This document shows positions 25,722 through 35,000 of a stretch of DNA of 64,000 nt, piece after piece (position 1 is the stretch's first letter; every line of letters begins with the position of its first letter). The translations under genes and the position numbers were made by a program. Under the pieces are notes generated by a model. It was given only the letters and a program-made list of their open reading frames with translations. It did no database searches and was not told the DNA's origin. Source of the stretch: Brevibacterium sp. XM4083. Its GTDB lineage: Bacteria; Actinomycetota; Actinomycetes; Actinomycetales; Brevibacteriaceae. The stretch is taken from assembly GCF_006489205.2 (NCBI RefSeq), contig NZ_VFYR02000005.1, forward strand, positions 1 through 64,000, read 5' to 3'.

Positions 25722-27179
25722 ATGCCGCAGACCCGACCCGTAGCCGTCATCGTCCTGGCCGCCGGCCAGGGCACCCGGATGAAGTCGGCGCTGCCGAAGG
25801 TCATGCACCCCATCGGCGGTCGGTCCCTCCTCCACCACGCGATCGCCGCGGCGGCGGGGACCTCTCCCGACCACCTCGTCGTCGTCGTCCGCCACGAACG
25901 CGATCAGCTCGTCGCCCACCTCGAGGACCTCTCGATCACCTCGACGCGAACCGTCCTCGTCGCCGACCAGGATGAGGTGCCCGGCACCGGACGCGCCACC
26001 GAATGCGCGCTGACCCAGCTGCCCGCCGACCTCGACGGCACTGTCGTCGTCACCTACGGCGACGTGCCGCTGTTGACGACGGAGACGATCACCGGCCTCG
26101 TCGAGGTCCACGAAGGTGAGCGCAACGCCGTCACCGTCCTCTCCGCCGAGGTGGGCGACCCCACCGGCTACGGACGCATCGTCCGCGACGGCGCCGGCAA
26201 CCTCCTGCGCATCGTCGAGCAGAAGGACGCGACCGAGGCCGAGCGCGCCATCCACGAGATCAACTCCGGCATCTACGCCTTCGACGCCGCCGCCCTGCGG
26301 ACGGGCCTGTCGTCCCTGACGACCGACAACGCCCAGGGCGAGAAGTACCTCACCGACGTCGTCGCCGTCTCCCACGACGCCGGCCTGCCCGTCGCCGCGA
26401 CCGCGACCGACGACCTCTGGCAGGTCGAGGGCGCGAACGACCGCGTCCAGCTCGCGCAGCTGGGCAAGGAGCTCAATCGCCGCACCTGCGAGAAGTGGAT
26501 GCGCGCGGGCGTGTCGATCATCGACCCGGACACGACGTGGATCGACGTCGACGTCTCCCTCGGCCAGGACGTCACGCTCCTGCCCGGAGTCCAGCTCCTC
26601 GGCGCCACCGACATCGGGGACGGCGCAGTCGTCGGACCGGATTCGACGCTCAAGGACACCGAGGTGGGGGCCGGCGCCCAGGTCGTGCGCACGCATTCGG
26701 AACTCGCGATCGTCGGCCCCGGAGCCAGCGTCGGACCGTTCGCCTACCTGCGTCCGGGGACCAACCTCGGCGCTGACGGCAAGATCGGCACGTTCGTCGA
26801 GACGAAGAACGCGGAGATCGGACCCGGGGCGAAGGTGCCCCACCTCTCCTACGTCGGCGATGCGGAGATCGGGGAGGGCACGAACATCGGCGCCGCCTCG
26901 GTGTTCGTCAACTACGACGGCGTCGCCAAGCACCGCACGACGGTCGGCAAGCATGCACGGATGGGCTCGGACAACATGTACGTCGCCCCTGTGACGGTGG
27001 GCGACGGCGCCTACTCGGGTGCCGGCACCGTCGTGCGCAAGGATGTCCCTGCAGGGGCGCTCGCCATCAACGTGGCACCGCAGCGCAACCTGGAGGGCTG
27101 GGTTGAAGCCAATCGCCCCGGCACGCCCGCAGCGCGGGCCGCCGAGGCCGCATCCGAGGGGGAGCGGATCAGTGAATGA
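25722..27179 (+). CDS. glmU: Bifunctional N-acetylglucosamine-1-phosphate uridyltransferase / GlcN-1-P acetyltransferase
   Basis: This 485-aa enzyme makes UDP-GlcNAc for peptidoglycan in two steps. The uridyltransferase domain has VIVLAAGQGTRMKSALPKVM and VVTYGDVPLLTTETI. The acetyltransferase half is a left-handed beta-helix with hexapeptide repeats and ends with FVNYDGVAKHRTTVGKHA and GSDNMYVAPVTVGDGAYSGA, where acetyl-CoA binds. The start ATG at 25722 has AAGGA 9 nt upstream; the open frame runs back into the tRNA. It overlaps prs by 8 bp. Confidence 0.96.
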   Translation: MPQTRPVAVIVLAAGQGTRMKSALPKVMHPIGGRSLLHHAIAAAAGTSPDHLVVVVRHERDQLVAHLEDLSITSTRTVLVADQDEVPGTGRATECALTQLPADLDGTVVVTYGDVPLLTTETITGLVEVHEGERNAVTVLSAEVGDPTGYGRIVRDGAGNLLRIVEQKDATEAERAIHEINSGIYAFDAAALRTGLSSLTTDNAQGEKYLTDVVAVSHDAGLPVAATATDDLWQVEGANDRVQLAQLGKELNRRTCEKWMRAGVSIIDPDTTWIDVDVSLGQDVTLLPGVQLLGATDIGDGAVVGPDSTLKDTEVGAGAQVVRTHSELAIVGPGASVGPFAYLRPGTNLGADGKIGTFVETKNAEIGPGAKVPHLSYVGDAEIGEGTNIGAASVFVNYDGVAKHRTTVGKHARMGSDNMYVAPVTVGDGAYSGAGTVVRKDVPAGALAINVAPQRNLEGWVEANRPGTPAARAAEAASEGERISE

Positions 27180-28143
27180 GATAACGACGGCGGGCGACAA
27201 GAAGCTCGTTCTGGTCAGCGGACGGGCGAACCCCGAACTCGCTGAGCAGGTCGCGGAGAACCTGGGGACGGAACTGCTCCCCACCGACATCTACAACTTC
27301 GCCAACGGCGAGATCTACGTCCGGTTCTCCGAGTCGGTGCGCGGCTGCGACGTCTTCGTCCTCCAGTCGCACAGCGCTCCCATCAACGAATGGCTGATGG
27401 AGCAGCTCATCATGGTCGACGCCCTCAAGCGCGCCTCGGCGAAGCGGATCACGGTCATCGCGCCGTTCTTCCCCTACGCCCGCCAGGACAAGAAGCACCG
27501 CGGCCGTGAGCCGATCTCCGCCCGCCTCGTCGCTGACCTCTACAAGACGGCCGGTGCGGATCGCATCATCACCGTCGACCTCCACACCGCGCAGATCCAG
27601 GGCTACTTCGACGGTCCTGTCGACCATCTCATCGCGATGCCGATCCTCGCCGGCTACGTCAAGGACAAGTACCCCGGCGACCTCGCCGTCGTCTCACCCG
27701 ACGCCGGCCGCATCAAGGTCGCGGAGAACTGGTCGAACGCGCTCGGCGGGGTGCCGCTGGCCTTCATCCACAAGACCCGTGACATCACCCGGCCGAACGA
27801 GACGAAGGCCAACCGCGTCGTCGGTGAGGTCGAAGGCCGCACGTGCGTGCTCGTCGACGACATGATCGACACCGGCGGCACGATCGTCCAGGCCGCCGAC
27901 GCCTGCATGGCCGCCGGTGCGAAGAACGTCATCGTCGTCTCCACCCACGCCGTCTTCTCCGGTCCCGCCGTCGAGCGCCTCGAGAACTCCGTCGCCGAGG
28001 AGGTCATCGTCACGAACACGCTGCCGCTGACCGAGGACAAGATGTTCGACAAGCTCACGGTGCTCTCGATCGCCCCGCTCATCGCCCGCGCCGTCCACGA
28101 GGTCTTCGAGGACGGGTCGGTGACGAGCCTCTTCGAGGTCTGA
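27172..28143 (+). CDS. prs: Ribose-phosphate pyrophosphokinase
   Basis: This 323-aa PRPP synthetase supplies purine, pyrimidine, NAD, His and Trp pathways and arabinogalactan-type precursors. LVSGRANPELAEQVAENLG opens the protein. FFPYARQDKKHRGREPISAR is the ATP/flexible loop, VVSPDAGRIKVAE a second site, and CVLVDDMIDTGGTIVQAA the PRPP-binding loop. The GTG start overlaps the end of glmU and is preceded by GAGGGGGAG. glmU-prs pairing is standard in Gram-positive bacteria. Confidence 0.96.
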   Translation: MNEITTAGDKKLVLVSGRANPELAEQVAENLGTELLPTDIYNFANGEIYVRFSESVRGCDVFVLQSHSAPINEWLMEQLIMVDALKRASAKRITVIAPFFPYARQDKKHRGREPISARLVADLYKTAGADRIITVDLHTAQIQGYFDGPVDHLIAMPILAGYVKDKYPGDLAVVSPDAGRIKVAENWSNALGGVPLAFIHKTRDITRPNETKANRVVGEVEGRTCVLVDDMIDTGGTIVQAADACMAAGAKNVIVVSTHAVFSGPAVERLENSVAEEVIVTNTLPLTEDKMFDKLTVLSIAPLIARAVHEVFEDGSVTSLFEV

Positions 28144-28156
28144 GCTCCCGCACCTC

Positions 28157-28191
28157 CGAACGCACCCCCGCCGCCGGTGGGGGTGCGTTCG
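28157..28191 (+). terminator. Terminator of the glmU-prs operon
   Basis: A perfect 13-bp stem, CGAACGCACCCCC (28157-28169) and GGGGGTGCGTTCG (28179-28191), has a 9-nt loop and starts 13 bp after the prs stop. No long T run follows. Confidence 0.8.
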
Positions 28192-28309
28192 CATTCACTG
28201 CCCGGTTGCTGTGGTCGGCGGGCTGCCGACGGCGCGCTGCGGTCGGCACACTGAGCTCGGCAGTGCGAGGTCGGAACAGCTGAGCGGCCGACGGTGCGCT
28301 CCGGCGTTC

Positions 28310-28315
28310 TACACT
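28310..28315 (+). promoter_or_regulatory. -10 of the alpha/beta hydrolase gene
   Basis: TACACT predicts a start near 28322 and a leader of about 20 nt that includes GAAGGGAG as ribosome site. Confidence 0.5.
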
Positions 28316-28340
28316 GAGGAGTGAGCCGAGGAAGGGAGCC

Positions 28341-29399
28341 GTGACGATGTCGACCCACGACTACAACCGCTACCGGGTGGATGTCGCCGGAGGCCAGCTC
28401 TCCGTCGGCGTCTGGGAGCCGATCTCCGCCGAGCCCGGGCCCGTGCCCACCGTCTGCGTCATCCACGGGATCACCTCGAACCACCTCTTCTTCGCCGGTC
28501 TCGTCCCGCTCCTGTCCGGTGTCCGCATCATCGGTCCCGACCTGCGCGGACGGGCCGACTCCCGGCTCCTCGGGGCTCCCTTCGGAATGGTCGCGCACGC
28601 CGAGGACGTGCTCGCCGCGATCACCACGTTCTCCGATTCGAGTGCCGTCACCCTCGTCGGGCATTCGATGGGAGGCTTCGTCGCGATGACCCTGGCCGGT
28701 CTGCCGGCCGCCCTGGACAGCGATGGCCGGGAGGCCGCCGAGGCGACCGTCCGCTTCCGCGGCCCCGTCCTCATCGACGGGGGACTTCCCCTCCCGCTCG
28801 CGCTGCCGGGTGCGGGGACGAGCGCGGGGTCCGCCGCTGGCTCCGACCGCGACAGCGACGACGGGCTCAACGCCGCGCTCGACACCGACGATCTCATCGC
28901 CGCGGTGCTCGGCCCGGCCGCCGAGCGGCTGTCGATGAGCTTCGACACCGTCGAGGAGTACCTCGCGTTCTTCGCCGCCCACCCCGCCTTCGCCGACGGA
29001 CTCGACACGGTCGCGACGGAGAGCTTCGTCTACGACCTCGCGGCGAAGGACGACGACACGTTCCAGCCCTCGACGTCGGTCGAGGCGATGCAGGCCGACT
29101 CCGCGGACATGTACGCAGGCACGGCGTACCCCGCGGCCCTCGCGGCGGTGATGGGCGATGACGAACGTCAGGCCGACGTGACGTTCCTCTGTGCGGAACG
29201 CGACCTCGTCGCCGCCGAGCCCGGACTCTATCCGCCCGCGGTCGTCGCGAACTTCGCCGAGGAGTGGCCGCGGATGCGGATCGTCGAGGTGCCGGGCACG
29301 AACCACTACGACATCCTGCTCACCCCCGAGGGCATCGAGGCGTGTGTGAGCGCGGTGACCTCACGACTTGGAACAGCCACGGAGGGTGCCGTAGAATAG
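28341..29399 (+). CDS. Alpha/beta-fold hydrolase
   Basis: This 352-aa hydrolase has VCVIHGITSNHLFFAGLVPL (oxyanion His-Gly), the nucleophile elbow VTLVGHSMGGFVAMTLAG, and the catalytic histidine in VPGTNHYDILL. An insertion of roughly 100 residues after the elbow holds a Gly/Ser/Asp-rich loop (AGTSAGSAAGSDRDSDDGLN). The substrate is unknown. It is inserted between prs and rplY, which are near neighbours in M. tuberculosis, so it is a lineage-specific addition. GTG at 28341 or ATG at 28347 could both serve. Its end carries the rplY promoter. Confidence 0.85.
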   Translation: MTMSTHDYNRYRVDVAGGQLSVGVWEPISAEPGPVPTVCVIHGITSNHLFFAGLVPLLSGVRIIGPDLRGRADSRLLGAPFGMVAHAEDVLAAITTFSDSSAVTLVGHSMGGFVAMTLAGLPAALDSDGREAAEATVRFRGPVLIDGGLPLPLALPGAGTSAGSAAGSDRDSDDGLNAALDTDDLIAAVLGPAAERLSMSFDTVEEYLAFFAAHPAFADGLDTVATESFVYDLAAKDDDTFQPSTSVEAMQADSADMYAGTAYPAALAAVMGDDERQADVTFLCAERDLVAAEPGLYPPAVVANFAEEWPRMRIVEVPGTNHYDILLTPEGIEACVSAVTSRLGTATEGAVE

Positions 29400-29535
29400 T
29401 CGGGTTGCCTCGGCGAGGGAAGCGGCTGCGCTTCCGTGATCGACGCGGTCCTGACCCACTCCTGCGGTGCCCGGCACCCGAGTGCGGCTGGCTGTTTCGC
29501 CGTGGTGCATGAGCAATCACCACGAAGGAGAGAAA
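29368..29535 (+). promoter_or_regulatory. rplY promoter and structured leader
   Basis: TTGGAA (29368-29373), an 18-bp spacer and TAGAAT (29392-29397) form a good promoter inside the end of the hydrolase gene. The 130-nt leader has a hairpin GGAAGCG / CGCTTCC (29418-29435) and a smaller one GGTGC / GCACC further on. These could be an autoregulatory L25 site, but that is a guess. Confidence 0.55.
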
Positions 29536-30183
29536 ATGGCTGACTTCACACTCATCGCCGAACCCCGTGACGAATTCGGCAAGGGCGCAGCACGGCGCAT
29601 CCGCCGCGCCGGTCGCATCCCCGCGGTCGTCTACGGCCACGGCGGCGATCCCGTCCACGTCTCGCTCGACGGCCACGCCACGATGATGGCCCTCAAGCAC
29701 GCCAACGCGCTGCTCGAGATCAAGAGCACCGACGGATCGAAGAACGTCCTCGCGATCGCCCGCGACGTCCAGATCGAGCCCGTCCGCCGCGACATCGAGC
29801 ACGTCGACCTCATCATCGTCAAGCGCGGCGAGAAGATCGAGGTCGACGTTCCCGTCCACGTCATCGGCGAAGCCGCGCCCGGCACCATGGTCTCGCAGGT
29901 CGAGTCGACGCTCGCCGTCCTCGCCGACGCGACCAAGCTGCCCGAGCTCTTCGAGGTCAACGTCGAAGGCCGCCCGGCCGGTGAGCACATCCTCGCCGAG
30001 CAGGTCGAGCTGCCCGCCGGCGTCGAGCTCGTCGCCGACCCCGAGCTGCTCATCGTCAACGTCTCCGAAGAGGTCGAGATGGACACCGAGTCCGACGCCG
30101 ACGAGACCACCGACGAGGAGACCACGGACGAGGAGTCGACCGACGAGGCTGCCTCCGAGGAGGAGTCCTCCGACGAGGAGTGA
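29536..30183 (+). CDS. rplY: 50S ribosomal protein L25/general stress protein Ctc
   Basis: This 215-aa protein binds 5S rRNA loop E. The N-terminal domain has EPRDEFGKGAARRIRRAGR and IPAVVYGHGGDPVHVSL; the C-terminal TL5-type domain has VNVEGRPAGEHILAEQVELP in it. The last 35 residues are almost all D, E, T and S (DETTDEETTDEESTDEAA), a long acidic tail. The ATG at 29536 has GAAGGAGA upstream. It is followed by a strong terminator and pth, the usual rplY-pth order. Confidence 0.95.
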   Translation: MADFTLIAEPRDEFGKGAARRIRRAGRIPAVVYGHGGDPVHVSLDGHATMMALKHANALLEIKSTDGSKNVLAIARDVQIEPVRRDIEHVDLIIVKRGEKIEVDVPVHVIGEAAPGTMVSQVESTLAVLADATKLPELFEVNVEGRPAGEHILAEQVELPAGVELVADPELLIVNVSEEVEMDTESDADETTDEETTDEESTDEAASEEESSDEE

Positions 30184-30252
30184 CCCCACTGGTCTGACCG
30201 GCCGGTCTGACCGCGCTGGTCTGAGACGGACCACCGTCCCGTGAGTCGCTGA

Positions 30253-30285
30253 TTCGGCGGGCCGCCACCGTGGCGGCCCGCCGAA
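30253..30285 (+). terminator. rplY terminator
   Basis: A perfect 15-bp stem, TTCGGCGGGCCGCCA (30253-30267) and TGGCGGCCCGCCGAA (30271-30285), has a CCG loop. It lies 70 bp after the stop. Just before it, GGTCTGA occurs three times at 30191-30224. Confidence 0.8.
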
Positions 30286-30404
30286 CTGCATAGTGTGGGA
30301 CGTGTCGAGGAGAGCGGCGACGACTCCACCGTTGTGTTGACGTGAGCGCAGCTGCCGGCGCCCGGTTCGCCGAGGCGGCGGAAACGTATGAGGAGAGGAC
30401 TGCG

Positions 30405-31007
30405 ATGAGCAGCGAACCATGGCTGGTCTTCGGACTCGGCAACCCGGGGCCGGAGTACGCGGCGACCCGGCACAACATCGGTCAGATGGTCGTCGCCGAC
30501 CTCGCCCGGCGGTGCGGGATCACCCTCAAGCGGACGAAGATGGCCGCGAACGCAGGCACCGGGCGGCTGCCGCACGGACGCGTGCCCGGCGTCCCCGGCC
30601 CGCGCGTCGTGCTGGCCACCTCGACGGGGTACATGAACAACTCCGGCGGCCCGGTCCGCCAGCTCGCCGACTTCTACTGCATCGACCCCGACCACATCAT
30701 CGCCGTCCATGACGACGTCGACCTGCCCTTCGACACGATCAAGGCGAAGATCGGCGGGGGAGAGGGCGGCCACAACGGCCTGCGGTCGATGACCTCGGCG
30801 CTGGGCACGAAGGACTACGTGCGCATCCGCGCGGGCGTCGGCCGCCCGCCCGGACGCCAGGACACCGCCGACTACGTGCTCCGTCCCTTCTCGAAGGACG
30901 AACGCACCACGCTGCCGATCTTCGTCTCCGATGTCGCTGACGCCGTCGAGATGCTCATCATCGACGGTCTGCTGCCCGTCCAGGAGAAGTTCCACGCCCG
31001 CAGCTGA
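30405..31007 (+). CDS. pth: Peptidyl-tRNA hydrolase
   Basis: This 200-aa esterase recycles peptidyl-tRNA dropped by ribosomes. It has the signature WLVFGLGNPGPEYAATRHNI with the catalytic His in RHNIG, then STGYMNNSGGPVRQLADFY, HDDVDLPFDTIKAKIGGG and GGHNGLRSM. The start at 30405 has AGGAGAGG upstream; the open frame can be extended to 30342 without conserved sequence. A -10-like TAGTGT is at 30291. Confidence 0.96.
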   Translation: MSSEPWLVFGLGNPGPEYAATRHNIGQMVVADLARRCGITLKRTKMAANAGTGRLPHGRVPGVPGPRVVLATSTGYMNNSGGPVRQLADFYCIDPDHIIAVHDDVDLPFDTIKAKIGGGEGGHNGLRSMTSALGTKDYVRIRAGVGRPPGRQDTADYVLRPFSKDERTTLPIFVSDVADAVEMLIIDGLLPVQEKFHARS

Positions 31008-31090
31008 ACCGGGGCTGCGCAACGGACGGACCGCCTCGGCGAGGTCGGTTCGGGTCCGCGCAGACGCCGCGCTCACGTCTCCTCGACTGC

Positions 31091-31133
31091 TCATGCCAGC
31101 CGGACCGTTCACGCCAGTCGGACCGCTCATGCC
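31091..31133. repeat. 18-bp direct repeat reaching the rhomboid stop codon
   Basis: TCATGCCAGCCGGACCGT (31091-31108) is followed directly by TCACGCCAGTCGGACCGC (31109-31126, 3 changes) and a third partial TCATGCC. The third copy starts with the complement of the rhomboid stop codon, so the duplication lies in the 3' flank between convergent genes. Confidence 0.75.
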
Positions 31134-31843
31134 GTCGTGCGCGAGCCCTGCCTGCGGTGGATGAGCCACGCGGCGAGGACGCCGCCGATGAAGCCGAAGA
31201 GATGACCCTGCCAGGAGACGCCGTTGGCCTGCGGGAGCATGCCGAAGACGAGGGAGGCCCCGTAGGTGATGAAGATGAAGAACCCGATCGTGAAGTAGAT
31301 GATCTTGCGGAGGACGTCGTCGGTGAACCACGTCCGCACCGCGAGGTAGCCGAAGTAGCCGAAGACGATCCCCGAGGCGCCGACGATGTACGTCCCCGGT
31401 GTCGTCGTCAGCCACGCCCCGACCCCGGCGACGACCGCGGTGATCGCGGTGACGAGCCAGAAGCGGCGGGCGCCCTCGGCAGCGATGAAGAGGCCGAGGA
31501 CGAGGAACGGGAACGTGTTGGCGAGCAGATGACCGAACCCGGCGTGGAGGAGCGGGGAGGTGATGACGCCGTAGAGCGAGATCGGATTCCAGGCCTGGAG
31601 ACCGAGGAGGTCGAGGTCGGCGGGCAGGATCGCATCGACGATCTCGATGATCCACATGAGCGCGAGGAGGACGAAGACCGGGGCGAATCGCGAGAGTCCG
31701 CCGCCTCGGCCGACCGCCGATCTCATGCGGTCGCGCAGGGACGGCTGGGCTCCCGCCCGGGGCTGGCCGGGGGTGGGTGAGTCGGTGCCGAAGAGGAGGC
31801 GGGACTCCTCGGCGGTGAAGCGGGGGGATTCGTCGGAGCTCAT
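31127..31843 (-). CDS. Rhomboid family intramembrane serine protease
   Basis: This 238-aa polytopic membrane protease has a cytoplasmic head of about 50 residues followed by six TM helices. Catalytic Ser157 is in VGASGIVFG (G-x-S-G) and His214 in WQGHLFGFIGG; the helix-2 HLLANTFPF supplies the usual His/Asn. The substrate is unknown. The open frame extends to 31921, but a minus-strand GATAAT ends exactly 7 nt before the ATG at 31843, so the transcript is probably leaderless. It lies between pth and mfd and is divergent from mfd. Confidence 0.9.
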   Translation of the reverse strand: MSSDESPRFTAEESRLLFGTDSPTPGQPRAGAQPSLRDRMRSAVGRGGGLSRFAPVFVLLALMWIIEIVDAILPADLDLLGLQAWNPISLYGVITSPLLHAGFGHLLANTFPFLVLGLFIAAEGARRFWLVTAITAVVAGVGAWLTTTPGTYIVGASGIVFGYFGYLAVRTWFTDDVLRKIIYFTIGFFIFITYGASLVFGMLPQANGVSWQGHLFGFIGGVLAAWLIHRRQGSRTTA

Positions 31844-31940
31844 GACCCGATTATCCAAGACGAAGTTTGGAGAACACCCAGAGACACCCGTGTGCGCAGG
31901 CAATCGTGACCGTTCCGTCACTGACCGTCCAGGGTCCGGC

Positions 31941-31965
31941 GGCGAGGTCAGCGCCTGACCTCGCC
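31941..31965. repeat. Perfect 11-bp inverted repeat in the rhomboid/mfd spacer
   Basis: GGCGAGGTCAG (31941-31951) and CTGACCTCGCC (31955-31965) flank a CGC loop. It sits about 100 bp upstream of the rhomboid start and 133 bp upstream of mfd. It is too far from both starts to be a terminator in an obvious place; operator or bidirectional transcription block are possible. Confidence 0.6.
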
Positions 31966-32085
31966 GAGGCGGTTCGCCGGGAGCAGTGACCCTGACCTGG
32001 GCGCGGAGTGCGAGCCCGGGGTCCGACCGGCGGTGCCGCTGTGCGCCGCCGGCGAACAGCAGGGTCCCGTGTCCGTCCCGTGGCC

Positions 32086-32091
32086 TAGAAT
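32086..32091 (+). promoter_or_regulatory. mfd leaderless promoter -10
   Basis: TAGAAT ends 7 nt before the mfd GTG at 32098. Confidence 0.7.
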
Positions 32092-32097
32092 TGTGGG

Positions 32098-35000
32098 GTG
32101 CTCACCGGACTCGATCTCACGCTGCAGAACCCCGCCGTCACAGAACTCGTCGAAGCCATGGGCGACCCGGCGACGACGCACGGCACCATCGACGCGATCC
32201 GCGGACTGTGGCCCTCGATCCTGCGCCGGACGGTGACCGCGGGTGAGGCCACCTCCCCGCAGCTCATCGTCACCGCCACGACGCGTGAAGCCGAGGACCT
32301 CGCGCGGTCCCTGGCCGACTGGGTGCCCGCGGAGTCGATCGCCGTCTTCCCCAGCTGGGAGACGCTGCCGCATGAGAAGCTCTCACCCCGGTCGGACACC
32401 GTGGGCCAGCGCCTCGAGATCCTCCGCCGCCTCGCCCACCCGAAGCCCGGCCGCGGTCTCACCTTCGTCATCGCCCCCGTGCGCGCGTTCCTCCAGCCCC
32501 TGGCCAAGGGCCTCGGCGAGATCCCGCCGATCGAGGTCGCCGTCGGCGACGAGACCGACATCGAGGAGCTCTCCGCCCGCCTCACCGAACTCGCATACAC
32601 GCGCGTCGACATGGTCTCCCGGCGCGGCGAATACGCGGTGCGCGGCGGCATCGTCGACATCTTCCCGCCGACGGCCGATCATGCCCTGCGCATCGAGTTC
32701 TTCGGCGACGAGGTCGATGAGATCCGCGAGTTCGCCGTCACCGATCAGCGGTCGATCCCCGCCGAGGCCGACGCCGAACCCCTGCGCCTCTCGGCACCCC
32801 CGGTTCGCGAACTCCTCCTCACCGACTCCGTGCGGGCACGGGCGGCCGAACTCGCCCCGACCCTGCCGGCGGCTGCCGACATGCTCGAGAAGATCGCCGC
32901 CGGCATCGCCGTCGAGGGCATGGAATCGCTCACCGCGGTCCTCGCCGACGGCATGGAGCCGCTCATCGCGCTCCTGCCGGCGGGCACGAAGATCATCATC
33001 GCCGAACCCGAGCGCGTGCAGGCGCGCGCCGCCGACCTCGTCGTGACGACGAATGAGTTCCTCGAAGCCGCGTGGTCGGGGGCAGCCGGCGGCGGCGAGA
33101 CGCCCATCGACCTCTCCGCGGCGACGTTCCGCACGGTCGACGAGATGCGCGAGGGCGCCGCACTCATCGGACTCGCGTGGTGGGAGATCGGGGGCTTCGC
33201 CGCCGACGCCGAGATCGCGGCGCCGGGTGACAACATCTTCTCCCTCCCGGCCCGGCCCCCGAAGGGCTACGCCGGGGACGTCGAGGCGATCCTCGCCGAT
33301 GTCAGGGGACTCATCCACGACCAGTGGCGGATCCTCGTCCTCACCGAGGGCCAGGGACCGGGCAAGCGCATGGTCGAGGTGTTCTCCGAGGCCGGCATCC
33401 CCGCGACCTTCGTCGACGACCCCACCGACGTGCCCCCGGCGCTGGTGACCGTGACGACGGCAGCGCCCTTCGGCGGCTTCGTCTTCGACGACCTCAAGCT
33501 CGCCGTCCTCACCGAGGCCGACGTCCTCGGGCGCGCCGCCGCCACCTCGACGCGGGACATGCGCCGGCTGCCGACCCGCCGCAAGCGCAACCAGGTCGAC
33601 CCGCTCAACCTCGCACCCGGCGACTTCGTCGTCCACGAACAGCACGGGGTCGGGAAGTTCGTCGAGATGACCCAGCGGACGACGGGCAAGGGCGCGGCGA
33701 AGCACACCCGCGAATACCTCATCATCGAATACGCACCCGCTAAACGCGGGCAGCCCGGTGACCGCCTCTTCGTCCCCAGCGATGCCCTCGACCAGGTCAG
33801 CCGCTACGTCGGCGGGGAGAACCCGAGCCTGAACAAGATGGGCGGCGCCGACTGGCAGACGACGAAGGCGAAGGCGCGCAAGGCCGTCAAGGAGATCGCC
33901 GGAGAGCTCGTGCGCCTCTACTCGGCGCGCCAGGCCACCGTCGGCCACGCGTACGGGCCCGACACCCCGTGGCAGCGCGAACTCGAGGACGCCTTCCACT
34001 ACGTCGAGACCGGCGATCAGCTCACGACGATCGACGAGGTCAAGGCCGACATGGAGAAGTCCATGCCGATGGACCGCCTGATCTGCGGCGACGTCGGCTA
34101 CGGCAAGACGGAGATCGCCGTGCGCGCAGCCTTCAAGGCGATCCAGGACGGCAAGCAGGTCGCCGTCCTCGTCCCGACGACCCTGCTCGTCCAACAGCAC
34201 TTCGAGACCTTCGCCGAGCGCTATGCAGGATTCCCCGTCACCGTCGGGGCGCTCTCCCGCTTCCAGACGAAGGCGGAATCGGAGAAGGTCGTGTCCGACC
34301 TCGCCGACGGCAAGCTCGACCTCGTCATCGGCACCCACCGCCTGCTCAGCGGCGAGGTGCGGTTCAAGAACCTCGGTCTCGTCATCATCGACGAGGAGCA
34401 GCGCTTCGGCGTCGAGCACAAGGAGACTCTCAAGGCGATGCGGACCAACGTCGACGTCCTCGCGATGTCGGCGACCCCGATCCCGCGCACCCTGGAGATG
34501 GCGGTCACCGGCATCCGGGAGATGTCGACGCTTGCGACCCCGCCGGAGGAGCGCCACCCCGTCCTCACCTATGTCGGGAAGTACGAGGACCAGCAGGTCA
34601 AAGCCGCGATCCGCCGTGAGCTCATGCGCGAGGGCCAGGTCTTCTTCATCCACAACCGGGTCAAGGACATCGAGGCCGTCGCCGCGCACCTCGCCGAACT
34701 CGTGCCCGAGGCTCGCATCGCGATCGCCCACGGCAAGATGAACGAGCACCGGCTCGAGCAGGTCATCGTCGACTTCTGGGAGAAGAAGTACGACGTCCTC
34801 GTGTGCACGACGATCGTCGAGACCGGCATCGACATCGCGAACGCGAACACGCTCATCATCGACCACGCCGACCGGTTCGGCCTCTCCCAGCTCCATCAGC
34901 TGCGCGGACGGGTCGGCCGCGGCCGCGAACGCGCGTACGCGTACTTCCTCTACCCGCCCGACACGCAGCTCACCGAGACCGCGCTCGACCGCCTCACGAC

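Noticed and set aside
30191..30224. Three GGTCTGA repeats after rplY as a binding-site array
   Set aside because: They are short, unevenly spaced and lie between the stop codon and a strong terminator, so a chance low-complexity stretch is enough to explain them.
30302..30340. A 13-codon leaderless ORF (GTG at 30302) before pth
   Set aside because: The -10-like TAGTGT is 6 nt away, not the usual 7-8, and the peptide has no regulatory features. It is noted but too weak to list.
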